The notes under the pieces are model-generated. The model did no database searches. It was not told the DNA's origin and was given only the letters and a program-made list of their open reading frames with translations. From positions 1-64,000 of the forward strand of contig JAAEOK010000032.1 in the NCBI GenBank assembly GCA_024244705.1: a stretch of DNA of 64,000 bases, written 5' to 3'. The translations under genes were made by a program, and so were the position numbers. Of the stretch, positions 38,863 to 48,435 are shown one piece after another. Origin of the DNA: Alphaproteobacteria bacterium. GTDB taxonomy: Bacteria; Pseudomonadota; Alphaproteobacteria; JAAEOK01. Every line of letters starts with the position of its first letter. Position 1 is the first letter of the stretch.

Positions 38863-39789
38863 ATGAGCAGCCGAGCGCGGCAATGGGCCGGGCCGGCGGT
38901 GTTCACGCTGGTCCTTATTCTGCTGGTCTCGGTGGCCAGCGCCGAGGGGTTCTCGCTGTTCAATCTGGCGGTTGTCGGCGTGGCCGCGCTCGGCGTTGGC
39001 TTCTTCTATGCGCTGTTTCCCCACAGCCAGGTTCTTGGCGTCGCTTTGGCCAACTCGCTTGCGGTGTATGCATGCGTCTATATTTTTATCGTCAAGAATA
39101 ACTTTCCGCTTGTCGACTATCGCCTCTATCCGATTTTCTTTGCGCTACCGTTGGTCGCGTTTCTCGTTGGGGCGTTGCGACAGAAGGACGCTATCCGGAG
39201 AATCATCATCGAGGGGGCACTCCCCGACGAACGCAAGCTTGGCCACAGTGTGCGGTGGTTGATACCGAGTGGAGCGATAGCGATTTCGACGTTCCTGGTG
39301 CCGGGGCTGGGACTCGGGCGCGAGGCATCGGATATCGTCTTCGTCGTCGCGATGACGGTCACGTCGGTCTTGGTCTACGCCGCGAGTCCCGGTGTCACGG
39401 CATTTCTCGTCGATACCGGCGCCTTGTTCCAGGACCTGATCACCCGTATCCGACAATTGGCGGCGCCGGCCTTTGCGTTTCTTACCTTCTATTCGCTCAA
39501 CGTAATCGTTTTTGCCTGCATCTATCAGATCATCGATACCTTCACGGTCAGGCACATGTTTCTGATTCACGACACCTTGCAGTCAATGACGTTTACAGAC
39601 AGCTTGTACTTTTCGATCATTAGTCTGAGTACCGTGGGGTACGGCGACATCGTCCCGGCAAATGATGCGGTGAGAGTCGTCGTGGCGATTCAGGTCGTGT
39701 TTGGAATTCTGCTCCTCTTGTTCGGCTTCAACGAGATAATCAGTCATTCGCGCCGACAGGGAAAGCGGGACTTGCGGGAGCGGGAGTGA
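38863..39789 (+). CDS. Potassium-channel-like membrane protein (ion channel domain)
   Basis: A 308-aa membrane protein. The C-terminal part (about 203–293) is a pore module: helix, pore loop with the K+-selectivity signature TVGYGD at 257–262, then a second helix. The N-terminal 200 residues hold about five hydrophobic segments (13–28, 33–52, 58–78, 90–105, 134–180). No RCK or cyclic-nucleotide domain follows. It begins 43 bp after liuC, with GGGGA before ATG 38863, and its TGA overlaps the in-frame GTG of mccA. Physiological link to leucine breakdown is unknown. Confidence 0.82.
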   Translation: MSSRARQWAGPAVFTLVLILLVSVASAEGFSLFNLAVVGVAALGVGFFYALFPHSQVLGVALANSLAVYACVYIFIVKNNFPLVDYRLYPIFFALPLVAFLVGALRQKDAIRRIIIEGALPDERKLGHSVRWLIPSGAIAISTFLVPGLGLGREASDIVFVVAMTVTSVLVYAASPGVTAFLVDTGALFQDLITRIRQLAAPAFAFLTFYSLNVIVFACIYQIIDTFTVRHMFLIHDTLQSMTFTDSLYFSIISLSTVGYGDIVPANDAVRVVVAIQVVFGILLLLFGFNEIISHSRRQGKRDLRERE

Positions 39790-39794
39790 AGGCC

Positions 39795-41801
39795 ATGTTC
39801 GACAAAATATTGATCGCTAATCGTGGCGAGATCGCCTGCCGTGTCGTCAAGACGGCGCGTCGACTGGGAATTCGCACCGTGGCCGTGTTTTCGACCGTGG
39901 ATCGCGATGCGATGCATGTCGAGATGGCCGACGAGGCCGTGTTGATCGGACCGGCGCCGGCCCGCGAAAGCTATTTGAACGCCTCAGCGATTATCGACGC
40001 GGCCCAACAAACCGGCGCCCAGGCGATTCATCCGGGGTACGGCTTCCTTAGCGAGAACGCGGATTTCGCCGAGGCATGCGGGCAGGCGGAAATTGTGTTT
40101 ATCGGTCCGCCCGTACAGGCGATCCGGGCGATGGGATCGAAGAGCGCGGCAAAGGCCATAATGTCCGAAGCCGGAGTTCCCCTGGTGCCGGGGTATCACG
40201 GCGACAATCAGGACGTGCGCCTACTGGAGGCCGAGGCCCGGAAGGCAGGTTATCCCGTTCTGATCAAGGCATCCGCCGGGGGCGGCGGGCGCGGCATGCG
40301 AATCGTTGAACGCGAGGTCGACCTCGCAGCGGCCTTGGAGAGCGCGCGGCGCGAATCGATGAACGCCTTTGGTGACGATCGGATCCTGATCGAGAAATAC
40401 ATCACCCGACCCCGCCACATCGAGTTTCAGGTGTTCGCCGACGGGCACGGCGACGCGGTGCACCTATTCGAACGCGATTGTTCCGTGCAACGCCGTCATC
40501 AGAAGGTGATTGAAGAGGCCCCGGCGCCGGGTATGGACGAGGCGCGAAGGGGCGAAATGGGCGCAGCGGCGATCGCCGCGGCCCAGGCCATCGGCTATGT
40601 CGGCGCGGGCACGGTCGAGTTCATTGTCGATCAGAGCGGTGCATTCTTTTTCATGGAAATGAATACCCGGCTGCAGGTCGAGCATCCCGTTACCGAGATG
40701 ATAACCGGTCATGACCTGGTCGAATGGCAGTTGCGGGTGGCATTTGGCGAGGCGCTGCCGTGCCGCCAGGACGACTTAGAGATCGTTGGCCATGCGGTGG
40801 AGGCGCGAATCTACGCCGAAGATCCCAAGCGCGATTTTTTGCCTCAGACCGGTCGCCTCGCGCATGCGGATTTTCCGCTGGAATCAGAAGGGCTACGGGT
40901 CGATCGGGGCTTTCGCCAGGGCGACGAAATTTCGATCCACTATGACGCGATGATCGCGAAGATCATCGCTTACGATCGAGATCGGAATTCGGCGCTTCGA
41001 ACCTTGCGTCGGGGCTTGGACCAAACAGTGGTGGTCGGGTTGTCCACCAATATCGAATTGGTCTCCGCTGTGGCGGCGCACCCAAATTTCGTCGCCGGCG
41101 ATTTTGATACCGGTTTTATCGCGGCCAATATCGACACTCTTATTCGTCCGACCGAACCAGCACCCGATGGAATATTGGCCCTTGCGTCGCTTTTCCTACT
41201 CTTGGAACGTGCCGAAGCCGCAATGACCGCGGCGGCACGATCGAGCGACCCGTACTCCCCCTGGCACCGGACAGATGGTTGGCGTTTGAACGACGACAAT
41301 CACCAAGTGCTCGCATTTCAGGATGGTGACCGCGAGGTTTCGGTGATGGTTCATTATCGCCCTTCGGGCTTTGCGATGGACCTGCCGTCCGGACGGGTGC
41401 AAGTCGATGGAAGAATGGAGACGTCGGGTGCGCTGTATGCGGATTTGGACGGGCTCCGCGTTCGCGCCAAGGTCTTCCGTCAAGACCGGACGCTCACTGT
41501 CATTACGCAAGACGTCCGCCATCAGTTGGTTCTTGTCGATCCGATGGCGGATATCGCCGATGAGCAAATAGCAGGCGGGGGGCTGACTGCGCCGATGCCC
41601 GGCAAGATTATCGATGTTCTCGCGCGGACCGGACAACAGGTTAAGCGCGGAACGCCGCTCGTTATTCTGGAGGCGATGAAGATGGAACATACGATTTCGG
41701 CGCCCGCCGACGGCACTGTGGATGCGATAAAATTCGGAGTCGGCGAACAGGTCCCGGAAGGTGCAGAATTGATCGTTTTTGCCGTCGGCGAGCCGTCCTA
41801 G
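39795..41801 (+). CDS. mccA: 3-Methylcrotonyl-CoA carboxylase alpha subunit
   Basis: The biotin carboxylase/BCCP subunit of MCC (668 aa). MFDKILIANRGEIACRVVKTA, ATP-grasp KASAGGGGRGMR, RRHQKVIEEAPAPG and MNTRLQVEHPVTEMITG mark the carboxylase; the biotin lysine is Lys629 in EAMKMEH. ATG 39795 is chosen; GTG 39786, which overlaps the channel gene stop, would add three residues. It is a clear paralogue of PccA in this window. Confidence 0.95.
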   Translation: MFDKILIANRGEIACRVVKTARRLGIRTVAVFSTVDRDAMHVEMADEAVLIGPAPARESYLNASAIIDAAQQTGAQAIHPGYGFLSENADFAEACGQAEIVFIGPPVQAIRAMGSKSAAKAIMSEAGVPLVPGYHGDNQDVRLLEAEARKAGYPVLIKASAGGGGRGMRIVEREVDLAAALESARRESMNAFGDDRILIEKYITRPRHIEFQVFADGHGDAVHLFERDCSVQRRHQKVIEEAPAPGMDEARRGEMGAAAIAAAQAIGYVGAGTVEFIVDQSGAFFFMEMNTRLQVEHPVTEMITGHDLVEWQLRVAFGEALPCRQDDLEIVGHAVEARIYAEDPKRDFLPQTGRLAHADFPLESEGLRVDRGFRQGDEISIHYDAMIAKIIAYDRDRNSALRTLRRGLDQTVVVGLSTNIELVSAVAAHPNFVAGDFDTGFIAANIDTLIRPTEPAPDGILALASLFLLLERAEAAMTAAARSSDPYSPWHRTDGWRLNDDNHQVLAFQDGDREVSVMVHYRPSGFAMDLPSGRVQVDGRMETSGALYADLDGLRVRAKVFRQDRTLTVITQDVRHQLVLVDPMADIADEQIAGGGLTAPMPGKIIDVLARTGQQVKRGTPLVILEAMKMEHTISAPADGTVDAIKFGVGEQVPEGAELIVFAVGEPS

Positions 41802-41899
41802 ACACGGCAGGCTGTTGCCATTTATAGGGGGTGCCACCTATTTCGCGGTTCGGCGTTTCAGTGATCGTCGCCAGACAATAGCCGGTTTGAGGTAGTCCA

Positions 41900-42829
41900 A
41901 TGTCGCTTCCGGTGCAGGTGAAAATTGTCGAGGTCGGTCCGCGTGACGGACTTCAAAACGAATCCCAAACGGTTCCTACCGCGATCAAAGTCGAGCTTAT
42001 AGCTCGGCTGGCAGATGCGGGATTGACGACGATCGAAGTGGGTAGCTTCGTATCTCCCAAATGGGTCCCGCAAATGGCGGATACGAAGGATGTTATGGGA
42101 CTGATCGACCGTCGTCCTGGCGTTTCATATCCGGTGCTGACGCCGAATATGCGCGGTTTCGACGATGCGGTCGCCGCCGGCGCCGGCGAAATTGCGATTT
42201 TCGGTGCCGCGTCTGAATCCTTCTCGCAGAAGAATATCAACTGTTCGATTGCGGAAAGCCTCGACCGTTTTCGGCCGGTGGCCGCGGCAGCGGCGGAGCG
42301 CAATATTCGGGTGCGGGGATATGTTTCCTGTGTGCTCGGTTGTCCCTATGAGGGATCGATCGCGCCCGCAGCCGTGGCGCGTGTCGCCGCGGCCCTGTTC
42401 GACATGGGCTGTTACGAGGTGTCGCTCGGTGACACAATCGGTGTGGGCACGCCGGGGAAAGCCCGCGCGATGATTGGGGCCGTCGCCGAAAGCGTACCCC
42501 TCGATCAATTGGCCGTGCATTATCATGATACCTACGGCCAAGCCTTGGCCAACCTGCTTGCCTCGCTGGAAGTGGGCATCGCCGTTGTCGATAGTTCGAT
42601 TGCTGGGCTAGGCGGGTGCCCTTACGCCGAGGGAGCGTCGGGCAACGTCGCGACCGAGGACGTTCTCTACATGTTGGACGGCCTCGGGATCGTTACTGGG
42701 GTGGATTTGGCCAAGTTGGTTGAGACGGGCTGGTTCATTTCTGATTTTCTTGGCCGAGATCCGGTTTCGCGCGTTTCGCTTGCGCTTAAAGGCAAGGCGG
42801 CCTATGTCGCCAGCAGTCTCGGCCGATGA
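41900..42829 (+). CDS. Hydroxymethylglutaryl-CoA lyase
   Basis: HMG-CoA lyase (309 aa) cleaves HMG-CoA to acetyl-CoA and acetoacetate, the last specific step of leucine breakdown. The N-terminal [11 protein letters not shown] holds metal and catalytic residues; [11 protein letters not shown] and [12 protein letters not shown] follow, and the C-terminal [17 protein letters not shown] carries the catalytic cysteine. It lies 98 bp after mccA. Commonly named liuE, mvaB or hmgL. Confidence 0.95.
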   Translation: MSLPVQVKIVEVGPRDGLQNESQTVPTAIKVELIARLADAGLTTIEVGSFVSPKWVPQMADTKDVMGLIDRRPGVSYPVLTPNMRGFDDAVAAGAGEIAIFGAASESFSQKNINCSIAESLDRFRPVAAAAAERNIRVRGYVSCVLGCPYEGSIAPAAVARVAAALFDMGCYEVSLGDTIGVGTPGKARAMIGAVAESVPLDQLAVHYHDTYGQALANLLASLEVGIAVVDSSIAGLGGCPYAEGASGNVATEDVLYMLDGLGIVTGVDLAKLVETGWFISDFLGRDPVSRVSLALKGKAAYVASSLGR

Positions 42830-42882
42830 ACGGCGCAGGATGCTGGATAACGAAGCGTCATGGCAGCGATGGTATCGGGGAA

Positions 42883-43308
42883 ATGACAATCCATTTGCTC
42901 AGAATGGCAGTCGGCATAGACGATGTGGAGCACTTGCGCCGATTTCAAAAGAGCCGAATGCAAACCAGCGAGGACGGCCGGCTTCACATTTTCACGCGCA
43001 ACACGCCGCGTCGCGCCGCCGAACTCCTCGATGGCGGCTCTGTCTATCTCATCATCCGAGGCTATGTACGTGTGCGCCAACGTATCCTCGGCATCGAGCG
43101 GCGTACCGACAACGAGGGCCGCGGATTTTGTGCGATCGAGCTTGACCCGACCCACGTCCCGACGGTGCTTCAAGCGCGACGGCCTCAGCAAGGGTGGCGC
43201 TACCTCGAATCCAGCGACGCGCCGATTGACCGGCCAGTGGCTTCGGCCGCCGACGATGATATGCCAGCCGCACTCATGGCCGAGTTGCGGGACTTGGGTC
43301 TCTTATAA
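42883..43308 (+). CDS. DUF1489 family protein
   Basis: A 141-aa soluble protein of the DUF1489 family, known mainly from alphaproteobacteria, without assigned function. Conserved-looking parts are MTIHLLRMAVGIDDVEHL, FTRNTPRRAAELLDGGSVYLI and a C-terminal GWRYLESSDAP. I chose ATG 42883 because it matches the family N-terminus; ATG 42826, overlapping the HMG-CoA lyase stop, would add 19 residues. Confidence 0.8.
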   Translation: MTIHLLRMAVGIDDVEHLRRFQKSRMQTSEDGRLHIFTRNTPRRAAELLDGGSVYLIIRGYVRVRQRILGIERRTDNEGRGFCAIELDPTHVPTVLQARRPQQGWRYLESSDAPIDRPVASAADDDMPAALMAELRDLGLL

Positions 43309-43329
43309 GACGACCGGCCGCGCGCTGCA

Positions 43330-43357
43330 AAAAGCGGCCCGGACAGAGCCGGGCCGC
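43330..43357 (-). terminator. Terminator of the solute-binding protein gene
   Basis: A perfect 9-bp stem (GCGGCCCGG 43334–43342, CCGGGCCGC 43349–43357) with a six-base loop. On the minus strand it is followed by CTTTTTGC (AAAAA at 43329–43333 on the plus strand), as expected for an intrinsic terminator of the leftward gene that ends at 43411. It also lies 26 bp after the convergent DUF1489 gene and may serve both. Confidence 0.75.
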
Positions 43358-43410
43358 AAGTACGATTTTGGAGAGACCGGCCGCCTCGGTCACTAGGTAC
43401 GGCCGACCCG

Positions 43411-44475
43411 TTATCGCCAACCGGCTCGGTCGGCAATCCTCACCGCCTCGGCGTTGTTTTCACCAAGGGTCGACAGATTAAGGTGATCGGCCTTGAATTG
43501 GCCCCAAGATGCTACCAGCTCGGACCACGGTACATCGTCTTTGACGGGATACTCGTTGATGCTCTCCGTGTAGATCTTCTGTGCCCGGTCACTAACCAGG
43601 AACTCCAGGAAACGGATTGCGTTGTCCCTGTTCTCGGCGCTCTTGGTTACGCCCGCCCCGCTGATATTCACGTGGACACCGCGGTCGTCCTGATTGGGCC
43701 AAAACACCGCGACTTTATCCGCCGCCGCTCGATCGTTTGCTTTGCCGGATTGCATCAGCTGACCGAGATAGTATGTGTTCGCCAGAGCCAGGTCACACTG
43801 TCCAGCGGCAACCGCATGCAGCTGGTCACGATCGCCGCCTTGCGGTTTTCGAGCAAGATTTGCGACGAATCCCTTCGTCCACGCCTCGGTCGCTTCGGCG
43901 CCATCGTGTGCGATCAAGCTGGCCAGGAGGGATTGGTTGTAGATGTTATTCGAGGAGCGGACGCAAATGCGTTCCTTCCACTTTTCGTCGGTCAACGCTT
44001 CGTAGGTCGACAATTCTTCCGGACTGACGCGGTCCCTGGCGTAGAAGATCGGCCGCGCGCGGACCGACAAGCCATACCAATAGCCGTCCGGATGTTGGTA
44101 CTGGGGCGGCACCGTTGATCGCAATTGTGGGGTCGTAACCGGTTGCAGCAGGCCGGCTTGTTCGGCGCGATGTAATCGGCCGGCATCTACGGTTAGCAAT
44201 ATGTCAGCCGGGCTATTTTGACCCTCATTCTTGAGGCGTTCGAGGAGCGCGTCGGCTTTCCCGCTGACCAAATTCACCTCGATTCCGGTTTCCTCTGTGA
44301 AGGCCTCGAGGAGCGGACGCAGCAAGACTTCCTGGCGATATGAATAGACGTTGACCTCTTCGGCGGCATGGGCGCTTTGAATAGGGCCGAAGCCCGTCAA
44401 TGCGACAACCATTGAAAAAAGAGCCGCTTTATGACGGGGAAATTTCAGAATCAAGCAGGTTTTAGAGATCGACAT
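43411..44475 (-). CDS. Iron(III) ABC-transporter-type solute-binding protein (orphan)
   Basis: A 354-aa periplasmic binding protein of the FbpA/FutA type. A signal peptide ends near QSAHA|AEE, followed by VNVYSYRQEVLLRPLLEAF and later NIYNQSLLASLIAHDGAE. The tyrosine pair in ALANTYYLGQL is a typical ferric-iron ligand site. I use ATG 44475; a TTG at 44484 adds three residues. No permease or ATPase gene is adjacent. An iron-box-like operator 36 bp upstream supports an iron role. Confidence 0.88.
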   Translation of the reverse strand: MSISKTCLILKFPRHKAALFSMVVALTGFGPIQSAHAAEEVNVYSYRQEVLLRPLLEAFTEETGIEVNLVSGKADALLERLKNEGQNSPADILLTVDAGRLHRAEQAGLLQPVTTPQLRSTVPPQYQHPDGYWYGLSVRARPIFYARDRVSPEELSTYEALTDEKWKERICVRSSNNIYNQSLLASLIAHDGAEATEAWTKGFVANLARKPQGGDRDQLHAVAAGQCDLALANTYYLGQLMQSGKANDRAAADKVAVFWPNQDDRGVHVNISGAGVTKSAENRDNAIRFLEFLVSDRAQKIYTESINEYPVKDDVPWSELVASWGQFKADHLNLSTLGENNAEAVRIADRAGWR

Positions 44476-44505
44476 CGTTGCCAAAAGCCTTCCGTTAGCT
44501 GCAAT

Positions 44506-44544
44506 TCATATTGAGAATAGTTCTCATTAGCATTTTCAATATGA
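44506..44544 (-). promoter_or_regulatory. Iron-box-like operator before the binding-protein gene
   Basis: TTGAGAATAGTTCTCAT (44511–44527) contains a perfect 6-3-6 inverted repeat, TGAGAA/TTCTCA. It resembles the Irr (ICE) box and, loosely, Fur boxes of alphaproteobacteria. A second inverted repeat, TCATATTGA (44506–44514) and TCAATATGA (44536–44544), overlaps and encloses it. The position suits repression of the leftward gene by iron status. Confidence 0.65.
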
Positions 44545-44607
44545 TCGTTTCGAATTTGGAGCGCAAGCGATTTTTTTTGGCGCGGGCGATGCCGAAGAAC
44601 CGGCATC

Positions 44608-45639
44608 TCAGACTTTCGCGAAACGCTCCTCGGCGAGGCGGTCGGCGATTACATTTGTTGGCCGCCCCTCGGCCTCGGCACGCGCAAAGATCTCCATGAG
44701 CGTATCGTAGATCCCTTCGATGAGGTCTGGCACATCGGATTTGTCGACCCTCGGTCCCTCGCTCGCCACCGATATGACGCCGCCGGCGTTCAACACATAG
44801 TCGGGAGCATAAAGGATGCCGAGATCCGCCAGTGCTTGTCCATGCCGATCCGCGGCAAGTTGATTGTTCGCCGCTCCGGCGATGATTTTAGCTTTGATAT
44901 TGTGGAGGGTATCGTCATTGATCACCGCTCCCAGGGCGCAGGGTGCATAGATATCGACGTCGAGACCATAGATATCTTCCGGCGCGACGGCGGTGGCGCC
45001 GAGCTCTTGCACTGCGCGCGCGATCGATTCCTCCTTGATATCGGTGACAAAAAGTTCGGCGCCTTCAGCGGCGAGATATTCGCAAAGCGCGTAACCGACG
45101 CTTCCCAACCCTTGTACCGCGACCTTGAGTCCCTTGAAACTGCTGCGATGATGTCTGAAGGCGAGGGCCGCGCGGATGCCGAGAAAAACTCCATAGGCGG
45201 TGGACGGGCTTGGATTGCCGGAGCCGCCGCTGTGGCCGGCGGCGTAACGGGTCTGGGAGCGAATGATGTCGATATCCTCGACGCTGATCCCGACGTCCTC
45301 AGCGACAATATAGCGACCGCCGAGACTGTCGACGAAACGTCCCATGGCTTCAAACAGCTGGCGCGACTTGTGCTTCTGCGGATCGCCGATGATGACCGAC
45401 TTGCCGCCTCCGAGGGGAAGATTGGCGATCGCCGATTTGTAGGTCATTCCACGGGAAAGCCGAAGCACATCTGCGATCGCATGCTCTTCGCTTTCGTAGG
45501 GCCACATTCGGCAGCCGCCGAGGGAAGGGCCCCGGTTCGTATTGTGGATCGCGATTATTGCACGCAGACCACTCTCATGATCGCAGCAGAATACGACCTG
45601 TTCGTGGTTTTCAAAGTGATCAGAACTGAATGTAGACAT
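44608..45639 (-). CDS. Leucine dehydrogenase (Glu/Leu/Phe/Val dehydrogenase family)
   Basis: A 343-aa NAD-dependent amino-acid dehydrogenase that deaminates branched-chain amino acids to 2-oxo acids. Lys68 in GMTYKSA, Lys80 in PLGGGKSV and Asp115 in VAEDVGIS sit at the numbering used for Bacillus leucine dehydrogenase. The nucleotide-binding [15 protein letters not shown] follows. It could feed the leucine pathway to its right. A 186-bp gap separates it from the alcohol dehydrogenase, suggesting its own promoter. Confidence 0.9.
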   Translation of the reverse strand: MSTFSSDHFENHEQVVFCCDHESGLRAIIAIHNTNRGPSLGGCRMWPYESEEHAIADVLRLSRGMTYKSAIANLPLGGGKSVIIGDPQKHKSRQLFEAMGRFVDSLGGRYIVAEDVGISVEDIDIIRSQTRYAAGHSGGSGNPSPSTAYGVFLGIRAALAFRHHRSSFKGLKVAVQGLGSVGYALCEYLAAEGAELFVTDIKEESIARAVQELGATAVAPEDIYGLDVDIYAPCALGAVINDDTLHNIKAKIIAGAANNQLAADRHGQALADLGILYAPDYVLNAGGVISVASEGPRVDKSDVPDLIEGIYDTLMEIFARAEAEGRPTNVIADRLAEERFAKV

Positions 45640-45825
45640 TAGAGGATTCCGTTGGAAACTCTAAGGCGCCAGTCTCGTATATCCTATATTTCCGGCTCCG
45701 GTGCCGTCATTTCAATCGCCATTCGTGGTGGCACAGAAAATAACAACAACCGGTGCTTGGCTCGGTTCCAATTGAATGAATGAAACCACCGGCAATTCCA
45801 CGATGAAACAATGATACCCGCTTCT
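45640..45825 (-). other. Intergenic gap upstream of leucine dehydrogenase
   Basis: A 186-bp spacer that should hold the promoter of the leftward leucine dehydrogenase gene and the end of the alcohol dehydrogenase transcript. I see no strong promoter pair, no clear terminator hairpin, and no TTTACGTAAA operator. Confidence 0.3.
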
Positions 45826-47004
45826 TCAGGGCAGATTCCCGTCAAGTGCATCGACCAACATGGTTTTTAACTCTGTCGCCGTAACCGGCGTCGGATTGCT
45901 GGCCGCCGACGGGTCGCGTTCGGCCATCGCCGATATTTCATCGACCCGGTCGTCTCCAACCCCGAGGTCGCGAAGCGTGTGGGGAATTCCAATCTTAGCG
46001 CGGAGATCGAGGATCCATTCCAGCACGGCGTCGAACGAAGTATTCGGCAATCCAAGATACCCGGCGAGGCGAACCATGCGCTCTTCGATCGCCGGTCGGT
46101 TGGCGGACAGGACATAGGGCATGAAAACCGCATTGGTCAGGCCGTGGTGGGTATCGTAGAGGGCGCCGACCGGGTGGCTTAGCGCGTGTATCGGGCCGAG
46201 GCCCTTTTGGAATGCCGTGGCGCCCATGCTCGCCGCCGCCATCATATTGGCCCTCGCGGTCAGGTTCCCGCCGTCCTCGACGGCCAAATCCAGCCAGTCC
46301 TTGACCAAACGCGTGCCTTCGACGGCAATCCCGTCCGCCATCGGGTGAAAGCCGGGTGCGCAAAGCGCCTCGAGGTTGTGCGCAAGCGCATCCATGCCGG
46401 TGGCCGCGGTGATATGCGGTGGTAGGCCGATCGTAAGCTCCGGGTCTGCGATCACGATTTTGGGCAGCATCAGAGGATGGAAAACAATCACCTTTCGATG
46501 GTTGTCTTCGTCCACGATTACCGTAGCTCGGCCTACTTCCGAGCCGGTGCCGGCGGTCGTTGGAACGGCCACGACCGGGACAATGGCGTCCGCGTTTGCA
46601 CGCGTCCAGTAATCGCCGATGTCTTCGAAGTCCCAGATCGGTCGTGTCTGCCGGGCCATCAGGGCGATTGTCTTGCCGGTATCGAGAGCGCTGCCACCGC
46701 CGAAGGCGATAACGCCATCATGTTCGCCGGATCTGAACGTCGCGGCGCCGTCGGAGACATTTCGTCCAATCGGGTTCGGGCGGAGATCGGAGAAAACGGC
46801 CGTGGGCAGACCGGCGGCATCGTTATTCGCCACCGCGTCCGCGATCATGGGAAGTCGCGCGAGACCGGGGTCGGTGACCAGAAGCGCACGGGTCATGCCG
46901 GTCGCGCGGCAGGCGGCCGGAAGTTCCGAAATACGCCCCGATCCGAACCACATCGTGGTTGGGTAGTTCCAATTGCCGCGCAACGCCGCGCCATTGTCGC
47001 TCAT
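45826..47004 (-). CDS. Iron-containing (class III) alcohol dehydrogenase
   Basis: A 392-aa Fe-type alcohol dehydrogenase. The nucleotide loop FGGGSALDTGK is near 101–111, and PTTAGTGSE is conserved. Metal ligands are probably Asp205 and His209 (GMDALAHNLEAL), His273 (GPIHALSHPVG) and His286/287 (YDTHHG). It is last in a three-gene unit after the ALDH (12-bp gap), so it may interconvert an alcohol with the aldehyde used by that enzyme. Confidence 0.92.
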   Translation of the reverse strand: MSDNGAALRGNWNYPTTMWFGSGRISELPAACRATGMTRALLVTDPGLARLPMIADAVANNDAAGLPTAVFSDLRPNPIGRNVSDGAATFRSGEHDGVIAFGGGSALDTGKTIALMARQTRPIWDFEDIGDYWTRANADAIVPVVAVPTTAGTGSEVGRATVIVDEDNHRKVIVFHPLMLPKIVIADPELTIGLPPHITAATGMDALAHNLEALCAPGFHPMADGIAVEGTRLVKDWLDLAVEDGGNLTARANMMAAASMGATAFQKGLGPIHALSHPVGALYDTHHGLTNAVFMPYVLSANRPAIEERMVRLAGYLGLPNTSFDAVLEWILDLRAKIGIPHTLRDLGVGDDRVDEISAMAERDPSAASNPTPVTATELKTMLVDALDGNLP

Positions 47005-47016
47005 GATGGCACTCTC

Positions 47017-48408
47017 TTAGATCGTCGTTTTGAGGTGATAGGATTTGGGCCGAGTCAGGTGCTCGAACCCAACCCTCGAAAGCGTGCAGCCGCGCCCAGA
47101 ATCCTTGACCCCGGTCCACGCCAGGGCGGGATCGAGATAGTCGCATCGGTTCATGAAGAACGTGCCGGTTTCAATGCGATCGCCGATTGCTATGGCGGCG
47201 TCCGGATCGGCCGTCCAAACCGACGCGGTCAAGCCGAATTCGCTGTCGTTCATCAGCTCGACGGCGGCGTCATCGGATCGTACGTGCATGATGCCGACAA
47301 TCGGTCCGAAGCTTTCTTCGGTCATGACCTTCATCGAATGGTCGACATCGACCAAGACCTGGGGCGCTAGATATGTCGAGCCGGGCCTATCCTTAGGGAA
47401 CGAAGCTGAATCTATGAGTGCTCGCGCGCCTTTTCGCATGGCCTCAGCGGCCTGTTCGCGAACAAAATCCGCCGCACTTGGTTTGACCACGGGCCCCAGG
47501 TTGGTATCCCTGTCGGTAGGGTCGCCGAGTCGGTATGCCGACGCTTCGGTGACGAATCCGTCGATGAAGCGATCGTAGACATCTTCATGAACGTAGATTC
47601 GCTCGATACCACAGCAAGATTGGCCACTGTTGAAGAACGCACCGTCGACCAAGTTCGTGACGGCGTTGTCGATGTCGGCATCGGCCCTGACATAGGCCGG
47701 ATCCTTGCCGCCGAGCTCGAGGCCGACGCCTAGGAAGCGTTGGGCCGCGGTGCTCTGAATCGAACGGCCGGCCGGCACCGAGCCGGTAAAATTGACGAAA
47801 TCGATGTCGGGGTGTTCGATCACAAGTTCGGTCGCCGAATGGCTGAGATAGAGGTGTTGAAAGACACCGTCGGGCAGGCCCGCGGCGGCAAAGGCGTCGG
47901 CAAATCGCTCGGCTGTTAGGGGCGTTTGTGCGGACGGTTTGAGAATCAAGGAATTGCCGGAAAGAATGGCTGGCGCGATCGAATTGACGGCGGTGAGATA
48001 GGGATAGTTCCACGGCGCTATCGTAAGCACCACGCCGAGCGGCTCCCGGCGAATGAAACGCGAGAATCCCTGTTTCGGCTCGACTTCAATATCGGTGAGC
48101 GCACCAGCGGCGATCGTCGCCATATAAGAGGCGCGTTCCGCGACTCCGCTCACCTCTCCCGGTCCCTGTGTAATCGGCCGCCCCATTTGCCAAGCCAGTT
48201 CCTCCGCGATGCGGTCGCTCTCAGAGGTAAAGGCGGCGACAAACCGGCGGCAGATCTCTGCCCGATCCGTAACCGGTACATGACGCCATTCGCGTTGCGC
48301 GGTTTTGGCGGCGGCAACCGCGTGGTCGATTTCGGCGGGCGTTGCAAGCGGCAGCTCGACGTAAACATTTCCGTCGACCGGACTGACGCATTTCAGAGTG
48401 TCGGACAT
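47017..48408 (-). CDS. NAD(P)-dependent aldehyde dehydrogenase
   Basis: A 463-aa ALDH. The catalytic cysteine is Cys265 in SGQSCCG, the general base Glu231 in LELGGKD, and the cofactor motif VNFTGSVPAGR. Oxyanion Asn lies in TIAPWNYPY. The C-terminus KDSGRGCTLSRVGFEHLTRPK resembles the group that includes gamma-glutamyl-aldehyde and succinate-semialdehyde dehydrogenases. It lies between a GS-like gene and an Fe-ADH. Confidence 0.92.
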   Translation of the reverse strand: MSDTLKCVSPVDGNVYVELPLATPAEIDHAVAAAKTAQREWRHVPVTDRAEICRRFVAAFTSESDRIAEELAWQMGRPITQGPGEVSGVAERASYMATIAAGALTDIEVEPKQGFSRFIRREPLGVVLTIAPWNYPYLTAVNSIAPAILSGNSLILKPSAQTPLTAERFADAFAAAGLPDGVFQHLYLSHSATELVIEHPDIDFVNFTGSVPAGRSIQSTAAQRFLGVGLELGGKDPAYVRADADIDNAVTNLVDGAFFNSGQSCCGIERIYVHEDVYDRFIDGFVTEASAYRLGDPTDRDTNLGPVVKPSAADFVREQAAEAMRKGARALIDSASFPKDRPGSTYLAPQVLVDVDHSMKVMTEESFGPIVGIMHVRSDDAAVELMNDSEFGLTASVWTADPDAAIAIGDRIETGTFFMNRCDYLDPALAWTGVKDSGRGCTLSRVGFEHLTRPKSYHLKTTI

Positions 48409-48435
48409 GATCGCATTCTCTATCGAATCGTTCGA

